DNA of 63,710 bases from an uncultured Sutterella sp. (GCA_900545335.1 UQYP01000012.1:1-63710), one strand, 5' to 3'. Numbered from the stretch's first letter, positions 17,419-26,297 are shown. Notes: generated by a model not told the origin, from the letters alone. A program made the numbers and translations.

Positions 17419-18255
17419 CTATTTATTTTCTGCGGCTGTTGAAGAAGTTGCCGGTTCAGCAGGCTTTTCCGCCGGCTTCTTAGTTTGCCTGGGTTTTCTC
17501 GGAGCGCTTTTACCGGCAGTGCTTCGTTTAGCTTTCGAGGCCCCTTGAGCATTTTTACGGGGAGCCCGAGGTTTGCGATTGGCTGTCGTTTTAGCAGCGG
17601 GTTTGGCGGCGGGTTTTGCCTGACTTTGTTCGTCTGCGCTCTTTACTGTTGTGACAGATGCAGGGGCAGCAGCCACTGCGGCTTCAGTGTTTTCTTTAGT
17701 CTCTTTCACAGAAGTTTCAGCGGGCGCCGTTTGTGGTTTTGTCGTCAAAACCTGTGCCTTGCGGCGAGGCTTACGTTTGGGCTGCACTTTAGTTGAAGCG
17801 GAGGCAGGGGCAGCATCTTGGGCGACAGCAGGTTCTTCCTTTTTGACTGCCTTAGCCGTACGAGAGGCTTGTGCGCTTTGCTTGCCTCGTGCTCCTTTAG
17901 CAGAAGCGGCCTTTTGGCTTCTTGCTGCTTCGCGTCTGCGGTGCGCTTCTTTTTGGGCAGGCGTTCGATTGTCCGTTAACAAAAGGACCTGCTCTTCAAC
18001 GGTTTCCGTGCTTTTAGCAAAATAGAAAATAACCGCTGCGGCGACCGCAACCAACAAAATCCAAATGGAGTCTGTGGGCAGAAGATAGCCCACCATGAAA
18101 AAAAGAAGCGCTCCCCACAAGGCCCACTGCCAGGGGATGCGCTTTTTGTCTCGACGGCCTTTTTTGTCTGCCCAGGCTTTCATGCCGAAGATGTCATCAA
18201 ACATCGCAGACCACTGAGTGCCGCTCTCTACATTTTTGTTTTGGGATTTTTTCAT
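17419..18255 (-). CDS. membrane protein with long Ala/Lys/Pro-rich basic tail
   Basis: A 278-residue protein of unknown function. Residues 1-40 are cytoplasm-like and basic, then two adjacent hydrophobic helices (about 45-85). The remaining two thirds is a low-complexity tail of Ala, Lys, Pro and Arg (for example KPAAKPAAKTTANRKPRAPR) resembling eukaryotic H1 or bacterial AlgP/histone-like tails. ATG 18255 with AGGA upstream is chosen over an earlier TTG. The tail could bind nucleic acid at the membrane; this is inference from charge only. Confidence 0.7.
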   Translation of the reverse strand: MKKSQNKNVESGTQWSAMFDDIFGMKAWADKKGRRDKKRIPWQWALWGALLFFMVGYLLPTDSIWILLVAVAAAVIFYFAKSTETVEEQVLLLTDNRTPAQKEAHRRREAARSQKAASAKGARGKQSAQASRTAKAVKKEEPAVAQDAAPASASTKVQPKRKPRRKAQVLTTKPQTAPAETSVKETKENTEAAVAAAPASVTTVKSADEQSQAKPAAKPAAKTTANRKPRAPRKNAQGASKAKRSTAGKSAPRKPRQTKKPAEKPAEPATSSTAAENK

Positions 18256-18404
18256 TACCAATTTCCTTTGCTAGGAAAATCCAACTCTTTGACTATATCA
18301 CACAAGAGTTTGAGAGGTTAAGAAAGTCTCGGACTTCCGATAGGGTGTGCGTTTTCTTTGCGCTACAATTTCGCGCAATTTTGTTTTTTAAGAAAGACCG
18401 CCTG

Positions 18405-19301
18405 ATGCTCTCATACGCCTTCATTGTTTTGCACGTCTCCATTATCTTCGCAGGATTTACCGGTGTGCTGGGGCGCCTCATTACTTTAAACGAGGGGCTT
18501 TTGGTCTGGTATCGCGTGATGATGGCAAGCGTCTTTTTTCTTTTGTATCTGGTGGTCAAAAAAGGCCGCATCTGTTTGCCTATTAAAGACATCCTGAGAA
18601 TTGCCTGGGTGGGACTGCTTTTGTGTATCCACTGGCTTCTTTTCTATGGATCCATCAAATATTCCAATGTTTCAATCGGTGTCGTCTGTTTTGCTTCTGT
18701 CGGTTTTTTCACGGCCATCATTGATCCCTTCTGGAGTAAACGTGCTTTTTCCCTAAGGGAAATTGCTTTTAGCCTCCTCACAATTTTCGGGATTGCGCTC
18801 ATTTTCCATTTCGATACCCGTTATCAGGTAGGCATCATTTTGGGCATATTGTCTGCGATTGCTGCAGCGTTTCTCACGATTGAAAACCGCCGGGTGGGTT
18901 CAGACTATCCGCTGATGACTTTTCTCTTCTATGAAATTGCCGCTAGTTTCATCATCATGAGTGCGGTACTTCCAATTTATCTTTCGTTTTTCCCGGTTGA
19001 AACGATAATTCCTTCAACTTCGGATTTCATATACCTTTTGGTTCTCTCGTCATTTTGTACGGTCGGAATGTTTTCTCTGCAGCTTGAGGCTCTTAAGCGC
19101 CTTTCGGCCTTTACGGTTAATTTAAGCTACAACCTTGAGCCCGTCTACAGCATTATTTTGGCAATGATTATTTTTAACGAAGCCCGTGACCTGAATTTCT
19201 CGTTTTATATCGGACTCGTCTTAATCTGTGTGTCGGTGATGCTGCAAAGTTATTTCCATTGGAAAACGCACAAAAAACTTCAGGCTCTTAAAACCGAATA
19301 A
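18405..19301 (+). CDS. EamA/DMT-family transporter
   Basis: A 298-residue protein with ten predicted helices in two EamA repeats (LHVSIIFAGFTGVLGRLITL at the start; LSYNLEPVYSIILAMIIFNE in the second repeat). Substrate unknown. ATG 18405 is taken because homology starts there; an upstream in-frame GTG at 18345 would add 20 residues. It is divergent from the basic-tailed protein gene and is followed by a bidirectional terminator. Confidence 0.85.
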   Translation: MLSYAFIVLHVSIIFAGFTGVLGRLITLNEGLLVWYRVMMASVFFLLYLVVKKGRICLPIKDILRIAWVGLLLCIHWLLFYGSIKYSNVSIGVVCFASVGFFTAIIDPFWSKRAFSLREIAFSLLTIFGIALIFHFDTRYQVGIILGILSAIAAAFLTIENRRVGSDYPLMTFLFYEIAASFIIMSAVLPIYLSFFPVETIIPSTSDFIYLLVLSSFCTVGMFSLQLEALKRLSAFTVNLSYNLEPVYSIILAMIIFNEARDLNFSFYIGLVLICVSVMLQSYFHWKTHKKLQALKTE

Positions 19302-19307
19302 CAAAAA

Positions 19308-19334
19308 AGCCTGCCGAATTTTCTCCGGCAGGCT
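19308..19334. terminator. bidirectional rho-independent terminator
   Basis: 9-bp stem AGCCTGCCG (19308-19316) / CGGCAGGCT (19326-19334) between the convergent EamA and M20 peptidase genes. Confidence 0.85.
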
Positions 19335-19362
19335 GACTTCTCAAAGAAGTGTCAGGTGTTTA

Positions 19363-20661
19363 TCAGCGGGCACGTTTTTTCAAGAAACCCTTTGTGACAC
19401 CTTCCACACCGCTCATGGCGCAGGCCATAAGGAATGCCAATTGCGGACCTTGATAAGCGTCTTTGTGTTCATAGACTTCTTCCAAGGTGTGCATCTTCCA
19501 GTTGCGGCCGCCCGCGCCCATCGCAAGACTCGGGATCCCCAAGCTCAAGGACACGTTGTGGTCGCCGGAGGTGGAAGCATACATGTGAAGAGGCAGACCC
19601 AAAGCGAGGAGCCCTGCGCGGATGGCTTGGCAAACCGGGCTTTCATAGGGCTGTTGGCCGGCGGGACGATTGCCGATCGGCGTAATCGTCACTTTCACCT
19701 TATTGGCATCATCAGTAATACCCCAGTGGGCGTTTTCTTCTTCGACAGCCTGTTCAAAGGCCGGAAGAATCTTGTCACGCAAAGCCAGGAGTGAGGCATT
19801 TTCCGTGCTGCGCATATCGATATCGATTGAGCAGTGAGCAGCGATGGAATTGACCGTCGTGCCGCCCTTAACCACACCCACCGTGTAGGTGGTCTTCGGT
19901 TCCTTGGGCACTTCGAGGTCGCAGAGCACTTTACCTGAGCGCATCATGGCGTGAATGGCAGAGGGTTGACCGAAGCCCAGGTAGCTGTGTCCGCCGGGGC
20001 CGTCAAAACTTACGCGATAGCGCAGGCTGCCCGTAGCGCCCACGATGGCGTCGCTCGGGTCGCACCAGTCCAGAGACATGAAAGCGTCCACATCCACATT
20101 GGGATCGCGGAAAAGGTGCTTCACACCGCGAAGGTCGCCTTCGCCTTCTTCACCCACCGTCGCGACAAAGAGGATGTCGCCTTCGGTTTGGATGTTCAAT
20201 TCCTGGAACATGCGGATGACTTGCAAAAGACCTGCCAAGCCGCGGGAGTCGTCACCGATAGAAGGCGCATAGAACATATTGCCTTCCTGACGGACCTTAA
20301 AGTTCGTGTCTTTAGCAAAGACCGTGTCCAAGTGAGCAGAAATAATGAGTTTCGTACGGGGTTCGGGACCGACGCCGGGGCGCAGGCCCAGGACGTTACC
20401 CACTTCATCCATGTGAACGTCCTGAAGACCGAGCTTCGTGAAGCGTTCAATGAAATCTTGGCCTCGCAATTCTTCACCGAAGGGAGAGGAGGGGGTTTCG
20501 GTGATGGCAATTTGTTCTTCGAGGCATTGTTGATCCTGATCGACTGCCAATTGCAAAGCCTTCTTAATGAGGTCAGCTGCCATCAGCGTGTCCATCACTT
20601 CCTTGGTTTCAGGAAGAAGGGGCGGTAAGCCCGGTTCAAGATTTTTCTTTTCTGTGCTCAT
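19363..20661 (-). CDS. M20-family metallopeptidase (peptidase T-like)
   Basis: A 432-residue zinc peptidase of the M20 group. Ligands and catalytic residues: His/Asp in SAHLDTVF, Asp in IGDDSRG, Glu pair in VGEEGEGD, Asp in SLDWCD, and a late His in KMHTLEE. The dimerisation (lid) domain lies about residues 205-320. Annotations for the group range from tripeptidase to ArgE/DapE-like; this sequence looks PepT-like, acting on small peptides. AAAGGAA precedes ATG 20661. It stands as a single-gene unit. Confidence 0.85.
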   Translation of the reverse strand: MSTEKKNLEPGLPPLLPETKEVMDTLMAADLIKKALQLAVDQDQQCLEEQIAITETPSSPFGEELRGQDFIERFTKLGLQDVHMDEVGNVLGLRPGVGPEPRTKLIISAHLDTVFAKDTNFKVRQEGNMFYAPSIGDDSRGLAGLLQVIRMFQELNIQTEGDILFVATVGEEGEGDLRGVKHLFRDPNVDVDAFMSLDWCDPSDAIVGATGSLRYRVSFDGPGGHSYLGFGQPSAIHAMMRSGKVLCDLEVPKEPKTTYTVGVVKGGTTVNSIAAHCSIDIDMRSTENASLLALRDKILPAFEQAVEEENAHWGITDDANKVKVTITPIGNRPAGQQPYESPVCQAIRAGLLALGLPLHMYASTSGDHNVSLSLGIPSLAMGAGGRNWKMHTLEEVYEHKDAYQGPQLAFLMACAMSGVEGVTKGFLKKRAR

Positions 20662-20963
20662 GGGTATTTCCTTTAAGCATTAGTAGGGTTAAATCTTACT
20701 TATTTTAGCGCCGGATCGTTCTTAACACTTTTATTTTCGTCAGTACTTTTGCGCATTGAATAGTTTTTAAAGAAGAGTCTGTCAGTTTGATTTTTTCTTC
20801 TCTCAGTGCTTTTGATCTTGTATTTTGAAAAACGCTGAGTGATTTTTTGCAAAAACGCTTAAAGGAAATTTCTAAAATCGCAGATCTTTCTCTAAAAATA
20901 AGAAAAAGATGAGAAAAAATCACATCTAATGTAATATTATGGTTAAGGATTAAGGAGAATGAA
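20662..20963. other. AT-rich intergenic region before the RloAB-like pair
   Basis: About 300 bases without a supported gene. Composition is clearly AT-richer than the M20 peptidase gene beside it. A TAATATTAT stretch near 20932-20940 could serve as a -10 for the downstream ATPase gene, and AAGGAG just before 20964 is its ribosome site. No repeats or RNA gene seen. Confidence 0.5.
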
Positions 20964-22325
20964 ATGCTATTGTATTTTTCCTTGGCTAACTGGGGAATGG
21001 TTAGAGATGAACTGAACCTATCCATGATTGCTCAAAGAGAACAGGCTCATGAGGACCGTTTACACCCTCTTTTGAAGTTCAAAAAAAGGGTATTACCCGT
21101 TGCGGCAATCTATGGGCCGAATGCAAGTGGTAAGACAACCGTTATTGAAGCGATTCAGTTTGCCAAAGATTTTGTTTTAGTGGGTCCTCGTGATCGAAAT
21201 GATAGGATAGCTCGGCAATACTACAGGTTAGATAAAGCTTATAAAGATCAACCCTCAAGATTCAGTTTCATCTTTGCGGTTGATGAATCCGTCTACGAAT
21301 ATAGTTTTGCGGTCAATGACATCGAAGTTGTTTCCGAAAGCTTAAAGCGAATCTCTGTAAACACTGAGAAAGTGATTTTCAACCGTGAGGGTCAAAATGG
21401 TGAAATTTTAGGTAACCCTTTGAAAGACAGTCAGTATGCTCAAGCTTATATTGACGGTTGTGCACCCAATAAGTTGTATATCACGAATTTGATGAGTCAG
21501 GGTAACCAGGCTTTAAGCTTCGTATATCAATGGTTTGCAAATATCCAGATTTTGACTCCGAATCAAGTGTTCGGAGGGTTTGCCCAGTATTCACAAAAAC
21601 AAAGTCTGTTGTCTCAAACAGGGTCAGCGTTTTTCAATCATTTGAACACGGGGATATGCGGTTTTAGCGAAAAAGAGATTGTATCTGAGCCCTTCCCGAT
21701 TCCCGAAGCAATGAAAAAACAACTTCAATCAAATCCGTCGGCACCCATACCAATACGTACGACGATGGGTGACTTGTATGTTGCTCGTTGGGATAGCGAA
21801 AAACAGAAAGTTCGTCTTTATCAAATTAATACAGTACATAAGGCAACCGATGGTTCAGAAATAGATTTTAATGTCAGTACTGAATCGGACGGAACTCGCA
21901 GATTAATGGATCTTTTGCCCATGTTCTTAGCTTTGCATGGGTCTAACCAAAATAAACAATCAGGTATCTGCTTTGTCGATGAAATTGACCGCAGTTTGCA
22001 TCCCTTGCTGCTGAAGCGAGTGCTGAGCGATTATCTGTCGACTCTAGATAGAGACTTTGCTACTCAACTGATTTTCACAACCCATAACGCTGAACTGATT
22101 GATCAGGACATTTTGAGAAGAGATGAAATTCTCTTTTTGGAACGGGAAGAAACCGGGGATTGTGTTCTGAGTAAATTGTCGGACTTCCGTGATGAGAAGG
22201 GAAATACTGTGCGCTTTGACTCACTGATTCACAAACGCTATCTGAGGGGGGATTTTGGCGGTGTTCCGCAGTTGCCTTTTGTGAACCTTTTCGAGCTGAT
22301 GGATGCTGAAAGGAGCGCTCAATGA
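20964..22325 (+). CDS. AAA-family ATPase of RloA/AbiLi type (putative phage defence)
   Basis: A 453-residue ABC/OLD-like ATPase. Walker A is GPNASGKTT (about residues 53-61), Walker B is CFVDEIDRSLHP (about 334-345), and a switch His lies in FTTHNAEL. A long insert separates the two. This is the AAA_15/AAA_21 architecture of RloA and of AbiLi in the lactococcal AbiL abortive-infection system. The downstream gene overlaps by 4 bases (ATGA) and encodes an RloB protein, the expected partner. Base composition is AT-rich relative to flanks, suggesting horizontal transfer. Confidence 0.85.
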   Translation: MLLYFSLANWGMVRDELNLSMIAQREQAHEDRLHPLLKFKKRVLPVAAIYGPNASGKTTVIEAIQFAKDFVLVGPRDRNDRIARQYYRLDKAYKDQPSRFSFIFAVDESVYEYSFAVNDIEVVSESLKRISVNTEKVIFNREGQNGEILGNPLKDSQYAQAYIDGCAPNKLYITNLMSQGNQALSFVYQWFANIQILTPNQVFGGFAQYSQKQSLLSQTGSAFFNHLNTGICGFSEKEIVSEPFPIPEAMKKQLQSNPSAPIPIRTTMGDLYVARWDSEKQKVRLYQINTVHKATDGSEIDFNVSTESDGTRRLMDLLPMFLALHGSNQNKQSGICFVDEIDRSLHPLLLKRVLSDYLSTLDRDFATQLIFTTHNAELIDQDILRRDEILFLEREETGDCVLSKLSDFRDEKGNTVRFDSLIHKRYLRGDFGGVPQLPFVNLFELMDAERSAQ

Positions 22326-22921
22326 TTCAATCTCGAAAAGGATTGTCAAGATTTTCTTCTCAGCGTATTAGGCAGGCTAGAAAACCGGTGATTTTAATCG
22401 TCGAAGGAAAAAATACTGAACCGGCATACTTTGATTGGTTAAAAAAAATAGGTTTGCTTCGGGATGATCTTAATTTGAAAATTGAGAAGTCAACCGGGGC
22501 CACTTCAGCAAAAAATTTGCTCGCTCGTGCTGAGAGAATTAGAAAAAACAATCCCGGAGCGCTTATTTGTGTGGTGTTGGACAAAGACAGCAATTCTTCA
22601 GAGACGCTTGAAGCTTTGAGAATTTGGCAATCTCGGCATTCGGATCAAACAAGAGTGGCAATCAGTATTCCGAAATTTGAAATTTTTTTGTTAATGCATT
22701 TCAGGGCTGTCGATGGTTTGAATACACCTGAGGCAATTGATGCCGCCATGGAAACCATCCAGCCTGGATACAAACGGCAAAAACTTCCGAAAATGTCCGG
22801 TTGTGGAAGAGAGAATGTATGTCGGGCCATTCAAGCAGCTAACCAGAGAAGTAATCAGTTGCCAGAACGAAATGCTTTTGATTTAGCCCAACTTGTTGAG
22901 TTTTTAACTAAGAAAGATTAA
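22322..22921 (+). CDS. RloB/AbiLii-like protein (TOPRIM-type nuclease fold)
   Basis: A 199-residue RloB-family protein: basic N-terminus, VEGKNTEPAYF (acidic TOPRIM-like motif), VLDKDS (second acidic motif), then PKFEIFLLMHF, the family's hallmark. The RloB family includes AbiLii, required for phage exclusion in the AbiL system, and proteins first noted in restriction-modification loci. The presumed effector is a nuclease controlled by the ATPase. Translationally coupled to that ATPase. Confidence 0.85.
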   Translation: MIQSRKGLSRFSSQRIRQARKPVILIVEGKNTEPAYFDWLKKIGLLRDDLNLKIEKSTGATSAKNLLARAERIRKNNPGALICVVLDKDSNSSETLEALRIWQSRHSDQTRVAISIPKFEIFLLMHFRAVDGLNTPEAIDAAMETIQPGYKRQKLPKMSGCGRENVCRAIQAANQRSNQLPERNAFDLAQLVEFLTKKD

Positions 22922-22975
22922 AAGAAATAATTCTTCGTGCTAGAGTTTGAATAAAACTAAAACAGGGAAAATCTC

Positions 22976-24118
22976 ATGCTGAACTTTAATTACTGCAATC
23001 CGACAAGAATCCTTTTTGGTCGTGATGAACACAAAAAATTGGGTGAAGCGCTCAAAAAAGAAAACATCGGCAAGGTGCTGATCGTTTACGGCGGCGGAAG
23101 CGCCCTTAAAAACGGCACGGTTTCTGCCGTTCAGTCTTCGCTTGAAGCGGTCGGAATCGAATACTTCACGATGGGTGGGGTGCGTGCCAATCCTACGCTT
23201 GAATTTGCCTCTAAAGTGAAAAAGATTGCCGTGGACTCTGAAGTCGATGCGCTTTTGGCAATCGGAGGGGGCAGCGTCATTGATACCTGCAAAGTTGCCG
23301 CTGCCTGGGCTAAATACGAGGGCGACGCCTGGGACTTCTTTACCAAAGGCGCAGCGATTACCGATGCTCTACCCATTGCCTGTGTTTTAACAATTCCTGC
23401 TGCGGGCAGCGAACAGTCGATCCGTATGGTGATCAATCACAACGGTCTGAAGTTGGGGACTGCGAGCGAAAAAATCCGCCCGATGATCTCTGTTGTGAAT
23501 CCCGAACTCTTTTTCACGCTGCCTGAAAATCAGATTGCAGCCGGCGTCGTGGATATGATCAGCCACATCTTTGAGCGCTACTTCACCAACACCGAGCACG
23601 TTGAGTTTGTAAGCGCGCAGGCCGAGGCCGCCATTCGCACGGCTCTTGAAATGGGACCGAAACTGCTTGAAAACCACAAGGACTACGATGCCTGGTGCCA
23701 AATTGCAATGGTGGGCAGCTGGGCTCATAACGGCTACTACGGGCTGGGTCAGGTTGAAGACTGGGCCTGCCACGCCATGGAGCACGAACTTTCAGCCTTT
23801 GATCCGATGATTACGCACGGAGCGGGCCTTGCCGTGATTACGCCTGCCTGGCTTCGTTATGTGGCCGAAGTCAATCCCGCTCGGATGCTCACTTTTGCCC
23901 AAAAGATTATGGGAGCGCAGAGCGTTGAAGAGGGGATTGAAAAGCTTGAAGGCTTCTATCGCACGATGAAAATGCCCGCAAAGCTTTCCGAATTCGGTCT
24001 AACCGATGAGGCACTCGTTGCCTGCGCTAAGAGCGCGTGCGCAAGAACCGGGACCATCGGTCAGTTTAAAAAACTCACCGCTGACGACGTTCTTGCCATC
24101 TATAGGAGTGTTTTTTAG
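22976..24118 (+). CDS. iron-containing alcohol dehydrogenase (BDH/YqhD-like)
   Basis: A 380-residue group III Fe-ADH. N-terminal Rossmann-like nucleotide domain with YGGGSALKNG and AIGGGSVIDTCK; C-terminal metal domain with Asp in GVVDMISH and three His in SHIFE, CHAMEHELSAF and THGAGLAVI. Members reduce aldehydes or ketones (butanal, methylglyoxal and others) with NAD(P)H, often in fermentation or aldehyde detoxification. AGGGAAA precedes ATG 22976. No neighbouring pathway genes point to the substrate. Confidence 0.88.
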   Translation: MLNFNYCNPTRILFGRDEHKKLGEALKKENIGKVLIVYGGGSALKNGTVSAVQSSLEAVGIEYFTMGGVRANPTLEFASKVKKIAVDSEVDALLAIGGGSVIDTCKVAAAWAKYEGDAWDFFTKGAAITDALPIACVLTIPAAGSEQSIRMVINHNGLKLGTASEKIRPMISVVNPELFFTLPENQIAAGVVDMISHIFERYFTNTEHVEFVSAQAEAAIRTALEMGPKLLENHKDYDAWCQIAMVGSWAHNGYYGLGQVEDWACHAMEHELSAFDPMITHGAGLAVITPAWLRYVAEVNPARMLTFAQKIMGAQSVEEGIEKLEGFYRTMKMPAKLSEFGLTDEALVACAKSACARTGTIGQFKKLTADDVLAIYRSVF

Positions 24119-24140
24119 GCACTATTGCTAAGACGCCTGC

Positions 24141-24170
24141 TTTACAAAGCATAAAGCACGGGTCTAAAAT
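24141..24170 (+). promoter_or_regulatory. probable promoter of the thrS leader
   Basis: TTTACA (24141-24146), 18-base spacer, TAAAAT (24165-24170). It places transcription start near 24177, before the Thr-rich leader peptide. Confidence 0.55.
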
Positions 24171-24200
24171 AGGCGGCAACAGTTTATTAGGAACTTTCAA

Positions 24201-24245
24201 GTGATTTTAAGTTGCATGACGCTTCGAACTACAACAACTCGTTAA
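24201..24245 (+). CDS. threonine-rich leader peptide of thrS
   Basis: A 14-codon frame starting at GTG 24201 with AGGA eight bases upstream, reading (M)ILSCMTLRTTTTR then TAA. Five of the last nine residues are Thr, four in a row (ACT ACA ACA ACT). Position between promoter and terminator hairpin, directly before threonyl-tRNA synthetase, is that of a classical amino-acid attenuator leader. An internal ATG at 24216 would give a 9-residue version with a poorer ribosome site. Too short for ordinary gene finders. Confidence 0.75.
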   Translation: MILSCMTLRTTTTR

Positions 24246-24330
24246 CAATTTGCTAACGAGCCCGCTTGTGTTGCTTGAAAGAATTCAAAATTAAAAAGTG
24301 TGGCTTATTGAAAAGCCGCACTTTTTTTAT
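24238..24330 (+). promoter_or_regulatory. four-segment transcription attenuator of thrS
   Basis: Segment 1 CTCGTTA (24238-24244, over the last Thr/Arg/stop codons) pairs with segment 2 TAACGAG (24254-24260). Segment 2 continued, AGCCCGCTT (24259-24267), can instead pair with segment 3 AAGTGTGGCT (24296-24305) with one bulged U and one G-U pair. Segment 3 AGTGTGGCTT (24297-24306) alternatively pairs with segment 4 AAGCCGCACT (24313-24322), followed by a T-run: an intrinsic terminator. A ribosome stalled at the Thr codons would mask segment 1 and favour 2:3, letting thrS be transcribed. Confidence 0.75.
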
Positions 24331-24364
24331 TACTCATATATATCGAAAGAAAAGGAATAGAAAA

Positions 24365-26278
24365 ATGCTATCCGTAACGCTTCCAGACGGTTCCAAGCGC
24401 GAGTTTGACTGCGCAGTCTCTGTAGCCGACGTTGCCAAGAGCATCAGTACAAGCCTTGGCAAAGCAGCCATTGCCGCCCGTGTTGACGGCAAATTGGTTG
24501 ATACCACACACGTGATCGATCAGGATGCAACGCTTTCCATCATCACCGACAAGGACCCTGAAGCGCTCGAAATCGTCCGCCACTCGACGGCTCACCTGAT
24601 GGCTCAGGCTGTAAAAGAACTCTATCCGGATGCTCAAGTCACCATTGGCCCGGCCATTGAAAACGGCTTTTACTATGACTTTTCTTACAAGCGCCCCTTT
24701 ACGCCCGAAGATCTGACGGCTATCGAAAAGCGCATGGATGAATTGGCCGCGAAGAACATCCCGATCGTGCGCAAGGAAATGAAGCGCGAAGACGCTATCA
24801 AGTTCTTCCTTTCCTTGGGTGAAAAGTACAAGGCCGAATTGATTGAAGCCATTCCTGAAGGCGAAGTGATTTCGCTCTACGAACAGGGTGACTTCATTGA
24901 CCTTTGCCGCGGACCTCACGTGCCCTCCACCGGAAAACTCAAAGTGCATAAGCTCATGAAGGTCGCGGGTGCCTACTGGAGAGGTGACTCCAAAAACGAA
25001 ATGCTGCAGCGCATCTACGGTACGGCGTGGCTTAAGAAAGATGATCTCAAAGCCTATCTTACGATGCTCGAAGAAGCTGAAAAGCGTGACCATCGCCGCT
25101 TGGGTAAAGAGCTTGACCTTTTCCACCTGCAGGAAGAAGCTCCCGGCATGATTTTCTGGCACGCCAAGGGCTGGGCGCTTTGGCAGCAGGTTGAAAAGTA
25201 CATGCGTACGATCTATCAGGATAACGGCTACGATGAAGTGAAGGCTCCTCAGGTGCTTGACCGCTCTTTGTGGGAACGGTCCGGCCACTGGGCAAAGTAT
25301 CGTGAAAACATGTTCACGACCGAGTCCGAAAACCGCTACTACGCCTTAAAGCCCATGAACTGCCCGGGCCACATCCAGATCTTTAATTCTGCGCTCAGAA
25401 GCTACCGCGATCTGCCGATGCGTTTGGGTGAATTCGGTCAATGCCACCGCAATGAACCCTCGGGTTCTTTGCACGGTTTAATGCGTGTGAGAGGCTTCAC
25501 GCAGGACGACGGTCACATTTTCTGCACCGAAGATCAGATTTTGTCCGAATGCGAAGCCTATACGAAACTTGTGCGTGAGGTCTACCACACCTTTGGCTTT
25601 GAAGATATCGCCTTTAAGGTTGCCACGCGCCCTGAAATGCGAATCGGCGAAGACTCCGCTTGGGATAAGGCCGAAGCCGCTTTGATGAAGAGCTTGGACG
25701 ATCTGGGCTTGAAGTATGACATTCTGCCCGGCGAAGGTGCTTTCTATGGTCCGAAGATTGAGTACCACTTAAAAGACTGCCTGGGGCGCTCCTGGCAGTG
25801 CGGCACGATCCAGGTTGACTTCCAGATGCCGGGCCGTTTGGGAGCCGAATACGTCGCAGAAGACAATTCCCGCAAGGTCCCCGTGATGCTTCACCGCGCC
25901 ATTATCGGCTCGCTTGAACGCTGGATCGGTATGTTGATCGAACACTACGCAGGCGCCATGCCCGTGTGGTTGGCTCCGGTTCAGGTGGCTGTTGCAAGCA
26001 TCACCGAACATCAAACCGACTACGTCGAAGAGATCGCTGCGAAGATGAAGGCAGCGGGTCTGCGCGTTCAAAAAGACGTTCGCAATGAAAAGATCAACTA
26101 TAAGATCCGCGAATTGAGCCTGCAAAAACTGCCCTACATTGTGGTGGTGGGTGATAAGGAACGCGAAGCCGGCACCGTGGCCGTTCGTGCCCGCGGCGGT
26201 AAGGACTTGGGTGTGATGAAGCTTGAAGACTTCATCGCCAAGGTCGTTGATGAAGCCGATAAAAAAGTCAATCACTAA
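24365..26278 (+). CDS. thrS: threonyl-tRNA synthetase
   Basis: A 637-residue class II synthetase that charges tRNA-Thr. N-terminal TGS domain (LSVTLPDGSKREFDCAVSVA), editing domain with HSTAHLMAQAV and the CRGPH motif, catalytic core with MNCPGHIQIF and RNEPSGSLHGLMRVRGF, and a C-terminal anticodon-binding domain. Length matches E. coli ThrS (642). ATG 24365 with AAAGGAA upstream is the homology-supported start. Expression is probably controlled by the upstream attenuator. A terminator separates it from infC. Confidence 0.97.
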   Translation: MLSVTLPDGSKREFDCAVSVADVAKSISTSLGKAAIAARVDGKLVDTTHVIDQDATLSIITDKDPEALEIVRHSTAHLMAQAVKELYPDAQVTIGPAIENGFYYDFSYKRPFTPEDLTAIEKRMDELAAKNIPIVRKEMKREDAIKFFLSLGEKYKAELIEAIPEGEVISLYEQGDFIDLCRGPHVPSTGKLKVHKLMKVAGAYWRGDSKNEMLQRIYGTAWLKKDDLKAYLTMLEEAEKRDHRRLGKELDLFHLQEEAPGMIFWHAKGWALWQQVEKYMRTIYQDNGYDEVKAPQVLDRSLWERSGHWAKYRENMFTTESENRYYALKPMNCPGHIQIFNSALRSYRDLPMRLGEFGQCHRNEPSGSLHGLMRVRGFTQDDGHIFCTEDQILSECEAYTKLVREVYHTFGFEDIAFKVATRPEMRIGEDSAWDKAEAALMKSLDDLGLKYDILPGEGAFYGPKIEYHLKDCLGRSWQCGTIQVDFQMPGRLGAEYVAEDNSRKVPVMLHRAIIGSLERWIGMLIEHYAGAMPVWLAPVQVAVASITEHQTDYVEEIAAKMKAAGLRVQKDVRNEKINYKIRELSLQKLPYIVVVGDKEREAGTVAVRARGGKDLGVMKLEDFIAKVVDEADKKVNH

Positions 26279-26297
26279 AGATCAGTAATTTGACTCA

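Noticed and set aside
24297..24330. The hairpin before thrS as a simple terminator of the alcohol dehydrogenase gene, or as a T-box riboswitch
   Set aside because: It lies 180 bases past that gene, downstream of a promoter and a Thr-rich leader peptide with alternative pairing. T-box hallmarks (Stem I motifs, AGGGUGGNACCGCG-type T-box sequence) are not seen.
24368..25288. Long minus-strand frame across thrS
   Set aside because: Antisense to an unambiguous threonyl-tRNA synthetase; composition typical of shadow frames.
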